From Agreia sp. PsM10 (GTDB taxonomy: Bacteria; Actinomycetota; Actinomycetes; Actinomycetales; Microbacteriaceae): DNA of 64,000 nucleotides. Shown here piece by piece: positions 8,342 through 16,807 of the stretch. The stretch is taken from positions 124,001 through 188,000 of the forward strand of contig NZ_JARUXC010000004.1 of NCBI RefSeq assembly GCF_030433855.1, read 5' to 3'. How positions within the stretch are numbered: the stretch's first letter is position 1; every line of letters begins with the position of its first letter. A program made the position numbers and the translations under genes. The notes below the pieces were generated by a model. That model worked only from the letters and a program-made list of their open reading frames with translations, had not been told where the DNA came from and ran no database searches.

Positions 8342-9568
8342 ATTGACAATCGGTATTATCTTCGGCGGAGTTTCTGAGGAACACGACATCTCTGTGAAGT
8401 CTGCCCTGGAAGTGGCTGCGCACCTCGACCTGAGCAAGTACTCACCGGTCTGGATCGGGATCACCAAGACGGGAGCCTGGACTCTCTGCGAGGCCCCGCG
8501 GGAGGGCTGGGACAACGGCTCCGGACCTCAGGTAGCCTTGTCGCCTGACAGATCGACTCACGGTCTGCTGGTGCTGGACGGCGAGCAGTATTCGACCATC
8601 ACTCTCGACGTGGTCTTTCCCGTTCTGCACGGAACGCTCGGCGAAGACGGGGCCATCCAGGGGCTGCTCGAGCTTTCCGCACTTCCTTATGTCGGGTGTG
8701 GGATTCAGGCGTCCGTGCTGGCCATGGACAAATCTCTCGCTTATACGGTGGCGCGAAGTGCAGGGATTTCGACACCGGGCTACTGGGTGGCCGAGCCTCA
8801 CGACGAGATCCACCCAGATCAGTACTCATACCCGGTGTTCGTGAAGCCGGCACGTTCTGGTTCGTCCTTCGGGGTCAGCAAGGTCGACGACAAACAGCAG
8901 TTGCTCAAGGCAGTCGAGGTTGCCAGAGAGTTCGACTCCACGGTTCTGATCGAGGAAGCCATCATCGGGGACGAGATTGGATGCGCAATGCTGGGTGCTG
9001 GGCGCGACTTTCTTGTAGGCGAACCCGACAGGGTGGCACTAACCAGCGGCTTCTTTCGGATCCACCAAGAAGCCAAGCCCGAGCAAGGCTCGGCAAACTC
9101 GACGTTCGTGGTTCCAGCAGATATCTCTCCAGAGAATCGGGGGGGGGGGGGGGGGGCGGCCGCCCCCCGCCCGCCCCGCCCCCCCCCGCGCCCACGCGCC
9201 CGTCCCCCCCGCCCGCCCACCCCCACCACACCAACCCCCCCACCCACCACCCGCACCACAACAAACCAACCCCCCACAACGGCGCCCAAAACGCGCGTTG
9301 GGGGTTACCACAATATAACACCCCAGATAGGGGGGGGCGGGGCCCGCCCCCCCCCGAAACGGTCTACCGAGCGTTGGGATGTCGTGGGCTTGCGCGAGTG
9401 GACATGTTCTTGAAGCACGACGGAACGATCGTTCTCAACGAGGTCAACACACTCCCTGGGCTGACCTCATACAGCCGATACCCGCGGATGATGGCCGTAG
9501 CAGGAATCACCCTGTCTGAGATCATCGACCGACTTGTGGCCGTGGCCTTAGGGGGAGGCGAGCGGTGA
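8334..9568 (+). pseudogene. vanA: VanA-type D-alanine--D-lactate ligase, interrupted by a low-complexity patch
   Basis: The frame from ATG 8334 encodes the N-terminal and central ATP-grasp parts of a D-Ala-D-Lac ligase: FGGVSEEHDISVKSA, VGCGIQASVLAMDKSL, YPVFVKPARSGSSFGV and FFRIHQEAKPEQGSAN, about 268 residues. At 9139 the sequence turns into G and C runs. From 9362 the native protein resumes in another frame with VYRALGCRGLARVDMFLKHD and ends EIIDRLVAVALGGGER at 9568. VanA needs only about 10 residues between these parts, yet 223 bases are present. As given, the gene is split and frameshifted. If the patch is an assembly artefact the true gene is intact, which I think more likely because flanking and downstream reading frames are well preserved. 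The stop overlaps vanX by 4 bases. Confidence 0.88.
9139..9361. other. Low-complexity G/C patch inside vanA, probable assembly artefact
   Basis: The stretch begins with a run of about 17 G, continues as C runs broken by single A, G or T (CCCCACCACACCAACC-like text), and ends with further G and C homopolymers. It encodes nothing plausible, has no transposase, terminal repeats or target duplication, and replaces about 30 bases that the ligase family requires. Poly-G tails from two-colour sequencing, joined to poly-C from the opposite strand, would look like this. A real expanded low-complexity insertion is the alternative. Confidence 0.75.
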
Positions 9569-10173
9569 GACACGGATTTGCGTTCATTGATGAGAGTGCC
9601 CCCGGCATTCGGTGGGATTCCAAATACGCCACGTGGGACAACTTCACGGGAAAGCCAGTCGATGGCTATCGCGCCAATCGGATCGTCGGCACGCATGAGT
9701 TGTGCGCAGCCCTCACCCGTGCGCAAGACAAGGCTGTCTCCTTGGGCTTCGGCATCCACCTCTGGGATGGATACCGCCCCCAGCGCGCCGTGGACTGCTT
9801 TGTCCGTTGGTCTCACTCGCCCGACGACGGGAGAACAAAGCTCCGCCACTATCCGCGTATCGATCGCCCGGAGATGTTCGAGCAGGGATACGTGGCCACC
9901 CAATCCGGTCACAGCCGAGGAAGCACAGTCGATCTGACTCTCTACGACCTGGCCACCCTCGAACTCGCCCCGATGGGCACCGACCACGATGTCATGGATA
10001 CCCTCTCCCACCACGGAGCCGAAGGCATTGCCGACGAGGAGACAGCCCACCGGTCCCTTCTTCGCTCGGTGATGGAGGACGTCGGCTTCACGGCATACGA
10101 GCGGGAATGGTGGCATTACACCTTGGCTGAGGAGCCATACCCCGATACCTACTTCGATTTCCCCATCTACTAG
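9565..10173 (+). CDS. vanX: VanX D-Ala-D-Ala dipeptidase
   Basis: This zinc dipeptidase destroys D-Ala-D-Ala so that only D-Ala-D-Lac precursors reach the cell wall. At 202 residues it is the normal VanX length, and every catalytic position falls on the classical numbering: R71 (DGYRPQ), zinc ligands H116 and D123 (SGHSRGSTVD), catalytic E181 and zinc ligand H184 (EREWWHY). GTG 9565 overlaps the vanA stop as GTGA, so translation is coupled. The intact active site argues that the pathway was functional until recently and that the vanA patch is not ancient decay. Confidence 0.95.
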   Translation: MRHGFAFIDESAPGIRWDSKYATWDNFTGKPVDGYRANRIVGTHELCAALTRAQDKAVSLGFGIHLWDGYRPQRAVDCFVRWSHSPDDGRTKLRHYPRIDRPEMFEQGYVATQSGHSRGSTVDLTLYDLATLELAPMGTDHDVMDTLSHHGAEGIADEETAHRSLLRSVMEDVGFTAYEREWWHYTLAEEPYPDTYFDFPIY

Positions 10174-10183
10174 GGATCGACAT

Positions 10184-10454
10184 GGCTCGCGTTCGCGTCT
10201 TCTCTTCGATGAGGCCATCCAAGATCATGGCATTTCGACCAAGGCCGCCAGATGGGTCAAAAGAGGCGACAAGTTAGAGCACGTTACCGGTGACGCAATC
10301 GATCTGAAAGACCAAGAAGCTGGGGATGGATGGACGAATTCGGGGAGCCAACGGTCTCTGTCGTGTTTATGAAAATGAGCCCGGGCACTTCGAGTTGACT
10401 GCCGAGCTCAATGAAACATGCCCTCCGGTGATCGCAGATGGCTCCGCAGGTTGA
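10184..10454 (+). pseudogene. vanY: vanY-like D,D-carboxypeptidase remnant (peptidase M15), truncated and frameshifted
   Basis: Directly after vanX one frame reads LLFDEAIQDHGISTKAARW and LEHVTGDAIDLKDQEAGDGW. A second, from about 10335 to the TGA at 10452, reads GANGLCRVYENEPGHFELTA and then ELNETCPP. A short WMDEFG segment in the third frame links them. Together they spell the C-terminal half of an actinobacterial VanY-type carboxypeptidase, including the zinc-site pattern (HVTGDAID) and the final NEPGHFEL. The N-terminal half is absent and at least two frameshifts are needed, so the gene is dead. It would have trimmed terminal D-Ala from pentapeptide precursors. From 10455 to 10652 I see no gene. 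Confidence 0.75.
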
Positions 10455-10652
10455 TCGGCGGTCGAGAGCCGTGCGCGGCGGATGTTCCGACTGCAGTACG
10501 AGACGCCCAATCGTGTAGTAGGTCCCTCCGGCACGCTCGGCAAGACAATCTCGTTATCGAAGAATTCGATTCAACAGGTTCCCGATCAGATGTTGCTTTG
10601 ACCGGTTGAATACGGCCAAATTCCCATTACCAACGCCGAGGAGGCACCTTCC

Positions 10653-11999
10653 ATGAGTAAACCCGAACCGGACGATCCGCTGACGCCGCTCGACGAGCAC
10701 CTCTTCAGCGAGACGCGCCCCACTCCGCTGTCTCGTCGTCTTCCCCGAAAGCGGCTGTGGGTCGTCGGCCTATCTGTCACGGTCATTGCCGTCATCCTGG
10801 GTGTCGTCGTGCTCGTCGCGCACCCGTTCGCGCAACAGCCCGCCGCGAAGATTGCGACCGCCACGGTCGAAACAGGCACTGTCACGACGACAGTCGAGGC
10901 AAAGGGCGCGATCACTGCGGCCGCAACGTCGAACGCATCGTTCTCAAACCCCGGCACCATCACCGGCATCTCTGTGACCATCGGTCAGCCGGTCGTCGTC
11001 GGACAGGACCTGGCGACGATCGACTCAGCCGACGCCGATAGGGCGCTGGCAAAAGCACAGGGCGCCTTGGGGGCGGCTGAGACCGCACTCGACAATTCAC
11101 GTGAGTCCTATTCAAATACGGCGACCGATCTTGCGAACGCTCGGGCGACTCGCGATGCCACACCAGCGGACTCTCCTGACTATTCAACTGCTGTTGCAGC
11201 CGTCCGCGAACTAGAGAATGCTCTGCCACTCAGAGACACCGACGTCGTGAATGCAGTGAACACGCGAGACGATGCCTCGCGAGACGTCGATGCTGCGCAG
11301 GCCGAACGCGATAAAATGGTGTTAAAAGCATCGATTGCGGGTGTCGTCACAGCGATCAACGGCACCGTCGGATCCGTGACCACCGGAGGCGGCAGCTCGA
11401 GCGGTTCCGCAGGATCGCCGGGAGAGTCCGGCTCGGGCGCAACGGCGGGGAGCGCTACCACCGGCCCTAGCGGATTGATAACAATTTCGGACACGTCGTC
11501 GCTCTTCGTGTCGGCCGCCATTCCCGAAGCCAGCATCGGCACAGTGGCCCCAGCGCAATCAGTGACAGTCACCATGGCCGGAGATTCGACAGTCACGATG
11601 TCAGGATCGGTCGTCTCTATCGCCCCCACACCACAGACGAACGCCGCCGGAATCGTCACTTTCGCTGCGTCGATCCAGCTCACCACCCCGCCGGCAACGG
11701 TGAGGATTGGAGAAACCGCATTGGTCAGCATCGTGACAGCCAGCGCGGTCGATGTGCCGACTCTGCCGATGTCTGCCGTGACGATGACCGGCCCCGGCGA
11801 AGGAACAGCGCAGTTGGCGCCGAGGAAGAAATCTGACACGGACGGCAAGATCGTGCCTATCAAGGTAGGCCTCTCCGGGGACGGAGTCGTGGAGATCACA
11901 CACGGTCTCGCGGTCGACGATGTCGTACAGATCGCAACGCCGTCTGAGGATGGTATGGGCGATGGCGCGGACGGCTCCAGCGGCAGCGAGGGTTTCTGA
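10653..11999 (+). CDS. MacA-like periplasmic-adaptor-type (HlyD/MFP) subunit of an ABC exporter
   Basis: The 448-residue protein has a cytoplasmic N-terminus of about 40 residues, one transmembrane helix (about 44-66), then a barrel-sandwich lipoyl half (FSNPGTITGISVTIGQPVVVG), an Ala/Asp-rich coiled-coil hairpin (about 125-220) and a second lipoyl/beta-barrel half (VVTAINGTVGSVTTGG). A Gly/Ser loop of about 30 residues is inserted in the barrel. ATG 10653 follows GAGGAGG. In actinobacteria such adaptors work with MacB-type transporters outside the membrane. It overlaps the ATPase gene by one base, so the three genes form one operon. Substrate is unknown; position beside vanHAX suggests envelope or antibiotic stress. 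Confidence 0.85.
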   Translation: MSKPEPDDPLTPLDEHLFSETRPTPLSRRLPRKRLWVVGLSVTVIAVILGVVVLVAHPFAQQPAAKIATATVETGTVTTTVEAKGAITAAATSNASFSNPGTITGISVTIGQPVVVGQDLATIDSADADRALAKAQGALGAAETALDNSRESYSNTATDLANARATRDATPADSPDYSTAVAAVRELENALPLRDTDVVNAVNTRDDASRDVDAAQAERDKMVLKASIAGVVTAINGTVGSVTTGGGSSSGSAGSPGESGSGATAGSATTGPSGLITISDTSSLFVSAAIPEASIGTVAPAQSVTVTMAGDSTVTMSGSVVSIAPTPQTNAAGIVTFAASIQLTTPPATVRIGETALVSIVTASAVDVPTLPMSAVTMTGPGEGTAQLAPRKKSDTDGKIVPIKVGLSGDGVVEITHGLAVDDVVQIATPSEDGMGDGADGSSGSEGF

Positions 12000-12706
12000 T
12001 GACCGTGCGAGACACGGCCATCACCCTTCGGGCAGTCCGACGCGAGTATGGGAAGGGTGAGAGCATGGTATCTGCCTTGGACGGCGTCGATCTCGTCGTG
12101 CCTTCCGGTGAGTACCTCGCCGTCGTGGGCCCGTCCGGCGCAGGAAAATCCAGCCTCCTCAACATTCTGGGTTGTCTCGACCAACCGAGCTCTGGGTCGT
12201 TGGAGATCGGAGGTCGTCTCGTTTCGGACCTTCCCGAAAAGAAAGTGGCTTCCATCCGGAACACGGAGATCGGATTCGTTTTTCAGTCGTTCAACCTCAT
12301 TCCTTCGCTCACGGCACTCGCCAACGTCGAACTCCCGATGGTCTATGCCGGTGTCGGCCGCATCGAGCGGCAGAACCGTGCCCAGGCTGCTCTCGGACAG
12401 GTCGGTTTGCGGGGCAGAGAAAGGCATCGCTCGAATCAGCTTTCCGGGGGGCAACAGCAGCGTGTCGCTGTTGCGCGCGCCATCGTGAACCGACCGACTT
12501 TCATCCTCGCTGACGAACCCACAGGCAATCTCGATTCGCACGCAACAGAAGATGTACTGACCATCTTCGACGAATTGCATGGTGGGGGCGCGACAGTCAT
12601 TGTCATCACTCACGAAGATGAGGTGGCTGCGCGCGCGCAACGGGTCATCGTGATGCGAGACGGCCGAATTGAACGCTCCTACCGAAACGAGAAGGTGACA
12701 TCGTGA
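11999..12706 (+). CDS. MacB/LolD-like ABC transporter ATPase
   Basis: This 235-residue nucleotide-binding subunit shows Walker A (GPSGAGKSS), Q-loop ([22 protein letters not shown]), signature ([14 protein letters not shown]), Walker B ([11 protein letters not shown]) and H-loop ([11 protein letters not shown]). The FNLIP segment after the Q-loop and the short length place it in the MacB/LolD/FtsE group that works with four-helix FtsX-type permeases. It would power the adaptor and permease encoded on either side, overlapping the permease gene by four bases (GTGA). Confidence 0.92.
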   Translation: MTVRDTAITLRAVRREYGKGESMVSALDGVDLVVPSGEYLAVVGPSGAGKSSLLNILGCLDQPSSGSLEIGGRLVSDLPEKKVASIRNTEIGFVFQSFNLIPSLTALANVELPMVYAGVGRIERQNRAQAALGQVGLRGRERHRSNQLSGGQQQRVAVARAIVNRPTFILADEPTGNLDSHATEDVLTIFDELHGGGATVIVITHEDEVAARAQRVIVMRDGRIERSYRNEKVTS

Positions 12707-13893
12707 GTCCGCTGGACCTCGTCGCCGCAGCCGTTCGAAGCCTGCGAGGCAATCTCACCCAATCGATTCTGACAACCCTGATGGTCCTGATCGGAGTCGG
12801 TTCCGTGATCACACTCGTGGCCGTGGGCAATGGGACGACCGCGCAGGTGAACGCGCAGGTCGCCTCGCTCGGAGCAAGCGCCATCTACGTCAACCCGGCC
12901 ACGGATGACCAGGGATCAATATCTACTCCTCTCACGCGGGCAGATAGAGACTCCCTCGCCTCGGACCCTCTCGGTACCGCCATCGGTCTCGTCGCACCAA
13001 TCGTGTACGGGAACTCCACGGCCAGTGCTGGTTCAGTCTCCGCCTCCCCGCAAATAATGGGCACGACACCGGACTTTTTTTCAATCACGAACGCGAAGCT
13101 CAGCGCTGGTCGATTCTTTACAACATCGGATGCACTCACCAACCAGAGTGTTGCAGTCATCGACGAAGGATTGCAGATGGCGCTCTTGCCCGACGGGTCT
13201 TCTGCGGTGGGCCAGACGATCATTGTCGCCGACACGCCGACTCTCGTCATCGGGGTTCTGGCCCCGACAGCCATCGACGCGATGTACGGGATGGCCAGCG
13301 GCGGCACCGCCTACGAGCCGATCGACCACGTCGAAGCGATCATCACGGGCTACAACGACCTCGGTTCGATTGCCCTCAGCGCCACGAGTCCTGACACAGT
13401 CGACGCAGCAGAGTCGCAAGCGGCAGCGATCCTCGCGGCACGCGGCGAACCGACGCCGTACTTCTCTTCATCGGATGAGCTGCGCGAAACGCTGGGCGGT
13501 ACCCAAGAGAGTCTCAGCAACCTGTTGTCGAGCGTCGCGGCAATCAGTCTGCTCGTGGGAGGAATCGGGGTCACCAACGTTATGTTGCTCACCGTTCGGG
13601 AACGCACCAGAGAGATCGGGATTCGAAAGGCTCTCGGCGCTCAGCCCATCTCCCTGGCGGGCCAGTTCGTGCTTGAAGCGACTGGTCTGAGCATCATCGG
13701 TGGCGCGCTCGGCGTCGCCGGCGCACTGATCGCGACCCTCTTTCCCGTTACCGGCGTCATGCCCATCGTTGACGTCCCCACCATAGGTCTGGCGGCCGGG
13801 ATTTCGATCGCCATCGGAATCTTTTTCGGCACCTACCCTGCGGTGAAGGCGGCGCGGATGAATCCCGTGGCGGCGCTGCGCGTGGGCGCCTGA
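12703..13893 (+). CDS. MacB/FtsX-type ABC transporter permease
   Basis: The 396-residue protein has the MacB plan: one N-terminal transmembrane helix (about 20-42), a large extracellular MacB-PCD-like domain (about 45-265), then three C-terminal helices. The ISLLVGGIGVTNVMLLTVRERTREIGIRKALGA motif, present in two shorter pieces either side of the third helix, is diagnostic of FtsX permeases. GTG 12703 overlaps the ATPase stop. These permeases act as mechanotransducers rather than classic channels, moving peptides, lipids or antibiotics at the outer face. The convergent surface-protein gene runs into its 3' end. Confidence 0.9.
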   Translation: MSPLDLVAAAVRSLRGNLTQSILTTLMVLIGVGSVITLVAVGNGTTAQVNAQVASLGASAIYVNPATDDQGSISTPLTRADRDSLASDPLGTAIGLVAPIVYGNSTASAGSVSASPQIMGTTPDFFSITNAKLSAGRFFTTSDALTNQSVAVIDEGLQMALLPDGSSAVGQTIIVADTPTLVIGVLAPTAIDAMYGMASGGTAYEPIDHVEAIITGYNDLGSIALSATSPDTVDAAESQAAAILAARGEPTPYFSSSDELRETLGGTQESLSNLLSSVAAISLLVGGIGVTNVMLLTVRERTREIGIRKALGAQPISLAGQFVLEATGLSIIGGALGVAGALIATLFPVTGVMPIVDVPTIGLAAGISIAIGIFFGTYPAVKAARMNPVAALRVGA

Positions 13894-13989
13894 TGTGAGA
13901 TGGATGTCGCCGGCGGAAAGAGCGCGATCATCGCAACTATCCGCGCAAGAGGAATGAAGCGCCACGAGAGTTGAACGACGGTCTGGTTG

Positions 13990-14700
13990 CATATCCGTAA
14001 CGTTCGCGACGTTGCTGTCGCCGCTGCTGCCTGAACCGATGGTGACTGTAAAGACGTTCGTTGACGTGACCGTAGCCTGGCCTGGGTCGTACCAAATCAC
14101 GAGCGAGGTTGTGGTCGCGCTTGGGGCAAGTCCCGAATACTCATACTGCACATACTCATCGCCGGGGTTCCCTCCGCCGATGAGAGTCCAGCCGGCACCC
14201 GCAGACACGATGGTCGGCGTCATCCAAGATGCGTACTCAAGGAACAACGTGATCGGTCCAGTTGCGGGTGCACCATTGAGTTCAGTCATAGTGAAGGTGG
14301 CCGTCGTGGGGGTGCCGAACGCAACCTCGGCTGGCGCCACAACACTCGGGGTGAAGTCTGGTTCAATGGCCGGCGGGACCGTCGGAACGGTCGTTTCGGT
14401 AGGCACTGGAGTGGGCGACGCTGACGGCAGGGTTGTTGATGAGGACGTGGACGCGACGGGACACGGCGCGGCCTGCGCTGCAGGCGTTAGCGCGGTACCA
14501 AGCGCACCGCCGCCAATCAGGAACAATGCGACGTGTCCAACTGCAGCGAACGCACGCTTCCGCATTCGTCGAGACACGGCCCAGAATGCAACGCCGCCTA
14601 CAAGGCCAACCGCGGCGATCGTGAGAGGAATCCAGGCATCTAGGTCTGTAGACGAGAGATCGAGTGAGGGGTCAAAGGCCCACCACCTTTCGACCGGCCG
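13990..14700 (-). pseudogene. Paralogue of the 4436 surface protein, probably damaged at both ends
   Basis: The minus frame carries the same architecture as the gene at 4436: a first helix (DAWIPLTIAAVGLVGGVAFW, then SRRMRKR), a second helix ending TPAAQA/APCP, a Ser/Thr/Pro linker and a beta domain with PATGPITLFLEYASW (compare AATGPITVFVEYPLF). No start codon precedes the first helix; the frame runs back into the aldo/keto reductase 3' end. A GTG at 14577 would start at the second helix and still give a signal peptide. At the other end, after SSGDSNVANVT (about 13990), homology stops and the frame continues antisense through the permease gene until 13468. Both boundaries look like recombination scars. 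A shortened secreted protein starting at 14577 may still be made. Confidence 0.6.
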
Positions 14701-14733
14701 ACCCCGAACTACCGGAGAGGCCTTCGCAGCGCC

Positions 14734-15690
14734 TCAGCTCCAGGGGCGGGCGGCGCGGGCTTCCCAGTACTTTTCGGCAGGTTCGGCCAGTTCGGCCAGG
14801 CGCTCCTCGTCGAGCGAGGGCGCCCGCGCCTCGAGGTTCTGCTTGAGCTGCTTGCGGGTCACCGCCCCGGTCAGCACGATGTCGGCCCACGGATGCGCCA
14901 CGGCCGCGCCGATGGCCAGCCCGTCGAGGCGCTGCCCGTCTTCGGCGGCGAGCGCGGCGGCGGCCGTCTCTTCGCCGCGCGATGTCAGCCGCCCGTTGGC
15001 CAGCACCTCCTTGACCACGACGAGCCACTTGGCATCGTTCGCCGCGGTGAGCGCCTCGCCCACCGAGGGCTCGAGCAGGTTCCAGGTGGACTGCACGGCA
15101 GAGAACGGGGAATCGGCCAGGCCGAGCGCGCGCTCGATGACCTCGGCCTGCGCAGGCCCGCTCGTCGAGAAGCCCACGCGCACGCCGCTCTCCCGCAGGG
15201 CGCGCAGCCTGTCGAGAAGCGCGCCGTCGTCGAGGGCTGTGCTGTCGGAGGTCAGCGAGTGCACGAGGTACACGTCGGGTTCTGTGCCGAGCGCCGCCTG
15301 CGTCTCGGCCCACTGCCGCTCGAACATCGCGAGCGAATGCTCCTTGCGCTCCTGCTGCGGCGCGTCGAGGCGCCAGTCGCCGGTGTACTCGTAGCCCCAC
15401 TTCGATCCGATGGTCAGTTCGTCGCGATACCCCGGATGCGCGGCCAGCCACGATCCGAGGAACTCCTCGGCGCGCCCGTACGAGCGCGCCGCATCGACGT
15501 AGCGGATGCCCAGCCACCACGCGGCATCCAGAAGTTTGTGCGCCCGCTCGCGTATCGCATCCACGCTGCGATCGGCACCCTCGCCCAGGTCTTTCGCGCG
15601 CCCGCCGGTGATGTACGCGGGGCGGCCGATGGCGGCGAGTCCGAGCCCCAGGCGCGATGCGATGCTGTCTTCGATGTCGATGTCATCCAC
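14734..15690 (-). CDS. Aldo/keto reductase
   Basis: This NADPH-type aldo/keto reductase shows the TIM-barrel landmarks: YVDAARSYGRAEEFLGSWL (catalytic Asp and Tyr), IGSKWGYEY (catalytic Lys) and DVYLVHSLT (the His position). It probably reduces a sugar aldehyde or related carbonyl. GTG 15690 (reading VDDIDIEDS) is the likely start; the frame is open another 11 codons upstream. A piece of a second copy of its 3' end lies at 3501-3645, so this gene marks the right edge of the van island. The partner of the neighbouring genes is not evident. Confidence 0.85.
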   Translation of the reverse strand: MDDIDIEDSIASRLGLGLAAIGRPAYITGGRAKDLGEGADRSVDAIRERAHKLLDAAWWLGIRYVDAARSYGRAEEFLGSWLAAHPGYRDELTIGSKWGYEYTGDWRLDAPQQERKEHSLAMFERQWAETQAALGTEPDVYLVHSLTSDSTALDDGALLDRLRALRESGVRVGFSTSGPAQAEVIERALGLADSPFSAVQSTWNLLEPSVGEALTAANDAKWLVVVKEVLANGRLTSRGEETAAAALAAEDGQRLDGLAIGAAVAHPWADIVLTGAVTRKQLKQNLEARAPSLDEERLAELAEPAEKYWEARAARPWS

Positions 15691-15734
15691 CGTTCGAGCG
15701 TACGCGCACCGACCCGGATGCATCCGCGCCGACT

Positions 15735-15774
15735 CGGCGCATCCGCTGCTGGACGGCCGGGCGCGGATGCGCCG
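15735..15774. terminator. Hairpin downstream of the CtaG-like gene
   Basis: CGGCGCATCCGC (15735-15746) and GCGGATGCGCCG (15763-15774) are perfect 12-base inverted arms. They lie between the stop of the CtaG-like gene and the start of the aldo/keto reductase, both on the minus strand. No U-tract follows, as is usual in this group. Confidence 0.5.
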
Positions 15775-15789
15775 AACGGGCGCGGGCGC

Positions 15790-16776
15790 TCAGCCGCGGC
15801 GTTCCAGGTGCGCGCGGGTCAGGGCGTCCATCTCGTCGTCGCTCAGCGCATCCATCTTCTTGGCGTCGCGGCGGTCGAGCCTCGACCAGCGCACGAAGAG
15901 CAGGATCAGTATCGGAACGTCGGCGATCTCGGCGATGAACCAGAGCAGGTCGCCCGCGAGATGCTGATCGTGCAGCGGGGTCGGCCACCAGCCGGGCGCC
16001 AGCTGTGACGCGACCGCGCCGACACCGCTGACGACGCCCGGCCCGACGCCATCCAGAACGCCGTCGTTCAGTCGCATCAGCACGCCCGGAATCGCGTCGA
16101 GAACCAGCTCGACGAACGCCAGCAGGAACTCGGCCGTGATGAACAGGGTGCTGCGCGCGGCCGAGTTCTCGACCAGCGGAAGGGCGAACAGCAGCCCGAT
16201 GGCCGGCACCAGCACACCGATGGCGGGCTCCGCCACGGGGCTCAGCCTGAGCACGCCGGCCAGCGGAGTGAGGAAGACGCAGAAGGCGAGCGCGGCGAAC
16301 AGGGTGGCGAAGGCCGCGTTGCCGGTGACGCGAACGACCCACGACGACAGCACGCGTTCGAGGCGCGCGGAGCCGCGGGGGCCGAGGGCGCGTCGCGCCA
16401 CCTCGACGGGGCGGCCGAGCACCATCAGGGCGGGCACGATGAACAGCAGCAGCGCGATGCGGGTGGTGAAGGCGAGTCTGAGCTGGTCGCTGTAGGTGCC
16501 GAGAAATCCGAACGAGACCACGGCCCACGAGCCGAGGCCGGCGACCATGAAGAGCACGGTCCGCGACACCGGCCAGCGCCCGCCGCGAGACCGGATGCGC
16601 CGCACGCCGATCGCATACAGCGCGGCGCTGGCGAGTATCGCCGCGAGGGCGACCGGGTCGAGCGACCACGAGCCGAGGAGGGTGTCGAGGGGAGGCGTCT
16701 GCGTGCCTTTCGCGAGGGATCGAACCTCACGGATGCTACTCCTCGCGGCTGGGCCACCCCCTAGGCTGGGGGCCAT
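15790..16776 (-). CDS. ctaG: CtaG/Caa3-type cytochrome c oxidase assembly membrane protein
   Basis: This polytopic protein has about seven hydrophobic helices and fits the caa3_CtaG family: LGTYSDQLRLAFTTRIALLLFIVPALMVLGRP near the third helix in outline, with PLHDQHLAGDLLWFIAEIADVPIL near the end. That last segment carries the conserved His and the W-E pattern of the family. The C-terminus is charged and cytoplasmic (RRDAKKMDALSDDEMD). In actinobacteria CtaG homologues help load copper into cytochrome oxidase. I chose ATG 16776; the frame is open to 16839, but that would enter the divergent AIM24 leader. Confidence 0.8.
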   Translation of the reverse strand: MAPSLGGGPAARSSIREVRSLAKGTQTPPLDTLLGSWSLDPVALAAILASAALYAIGVRRIRSRGGRWPVSRTVLFMVAGLGSWAVVSFGFLGTYSDQLRLAFTTRIALLLFIVPALMVLGRPVEVARRALGPRGSARLERVLSSWVVRVTGNAAFATLFAALAFCVFLTPLAGVLRLSPVAEPAIGVLVPAIGLLFALPLVENSAARSTLFITAEFLLAFVELVLDAIPGVLMRLNDGVLDGVGPGVVSGVGAVASQLAPGWWPTPLHDQHLAGDLLWFIAEIADVPILILLFVRWSRLDRRDAKKMDALSDDEMDALTRAHLERRG

Positions 16777-16807
16777 CCACCCGCACCGCACGAGAAGGAG
16801 ACTCCCC

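Noticed and set aside
9139-9361. Considered the G/C patch as an insertion element, CRISPR or microsatellite
   Set aside because: No regular repeat unit, no terminal inverted repeats, no target duplication and no coding content. Homopolymer noise fits better.
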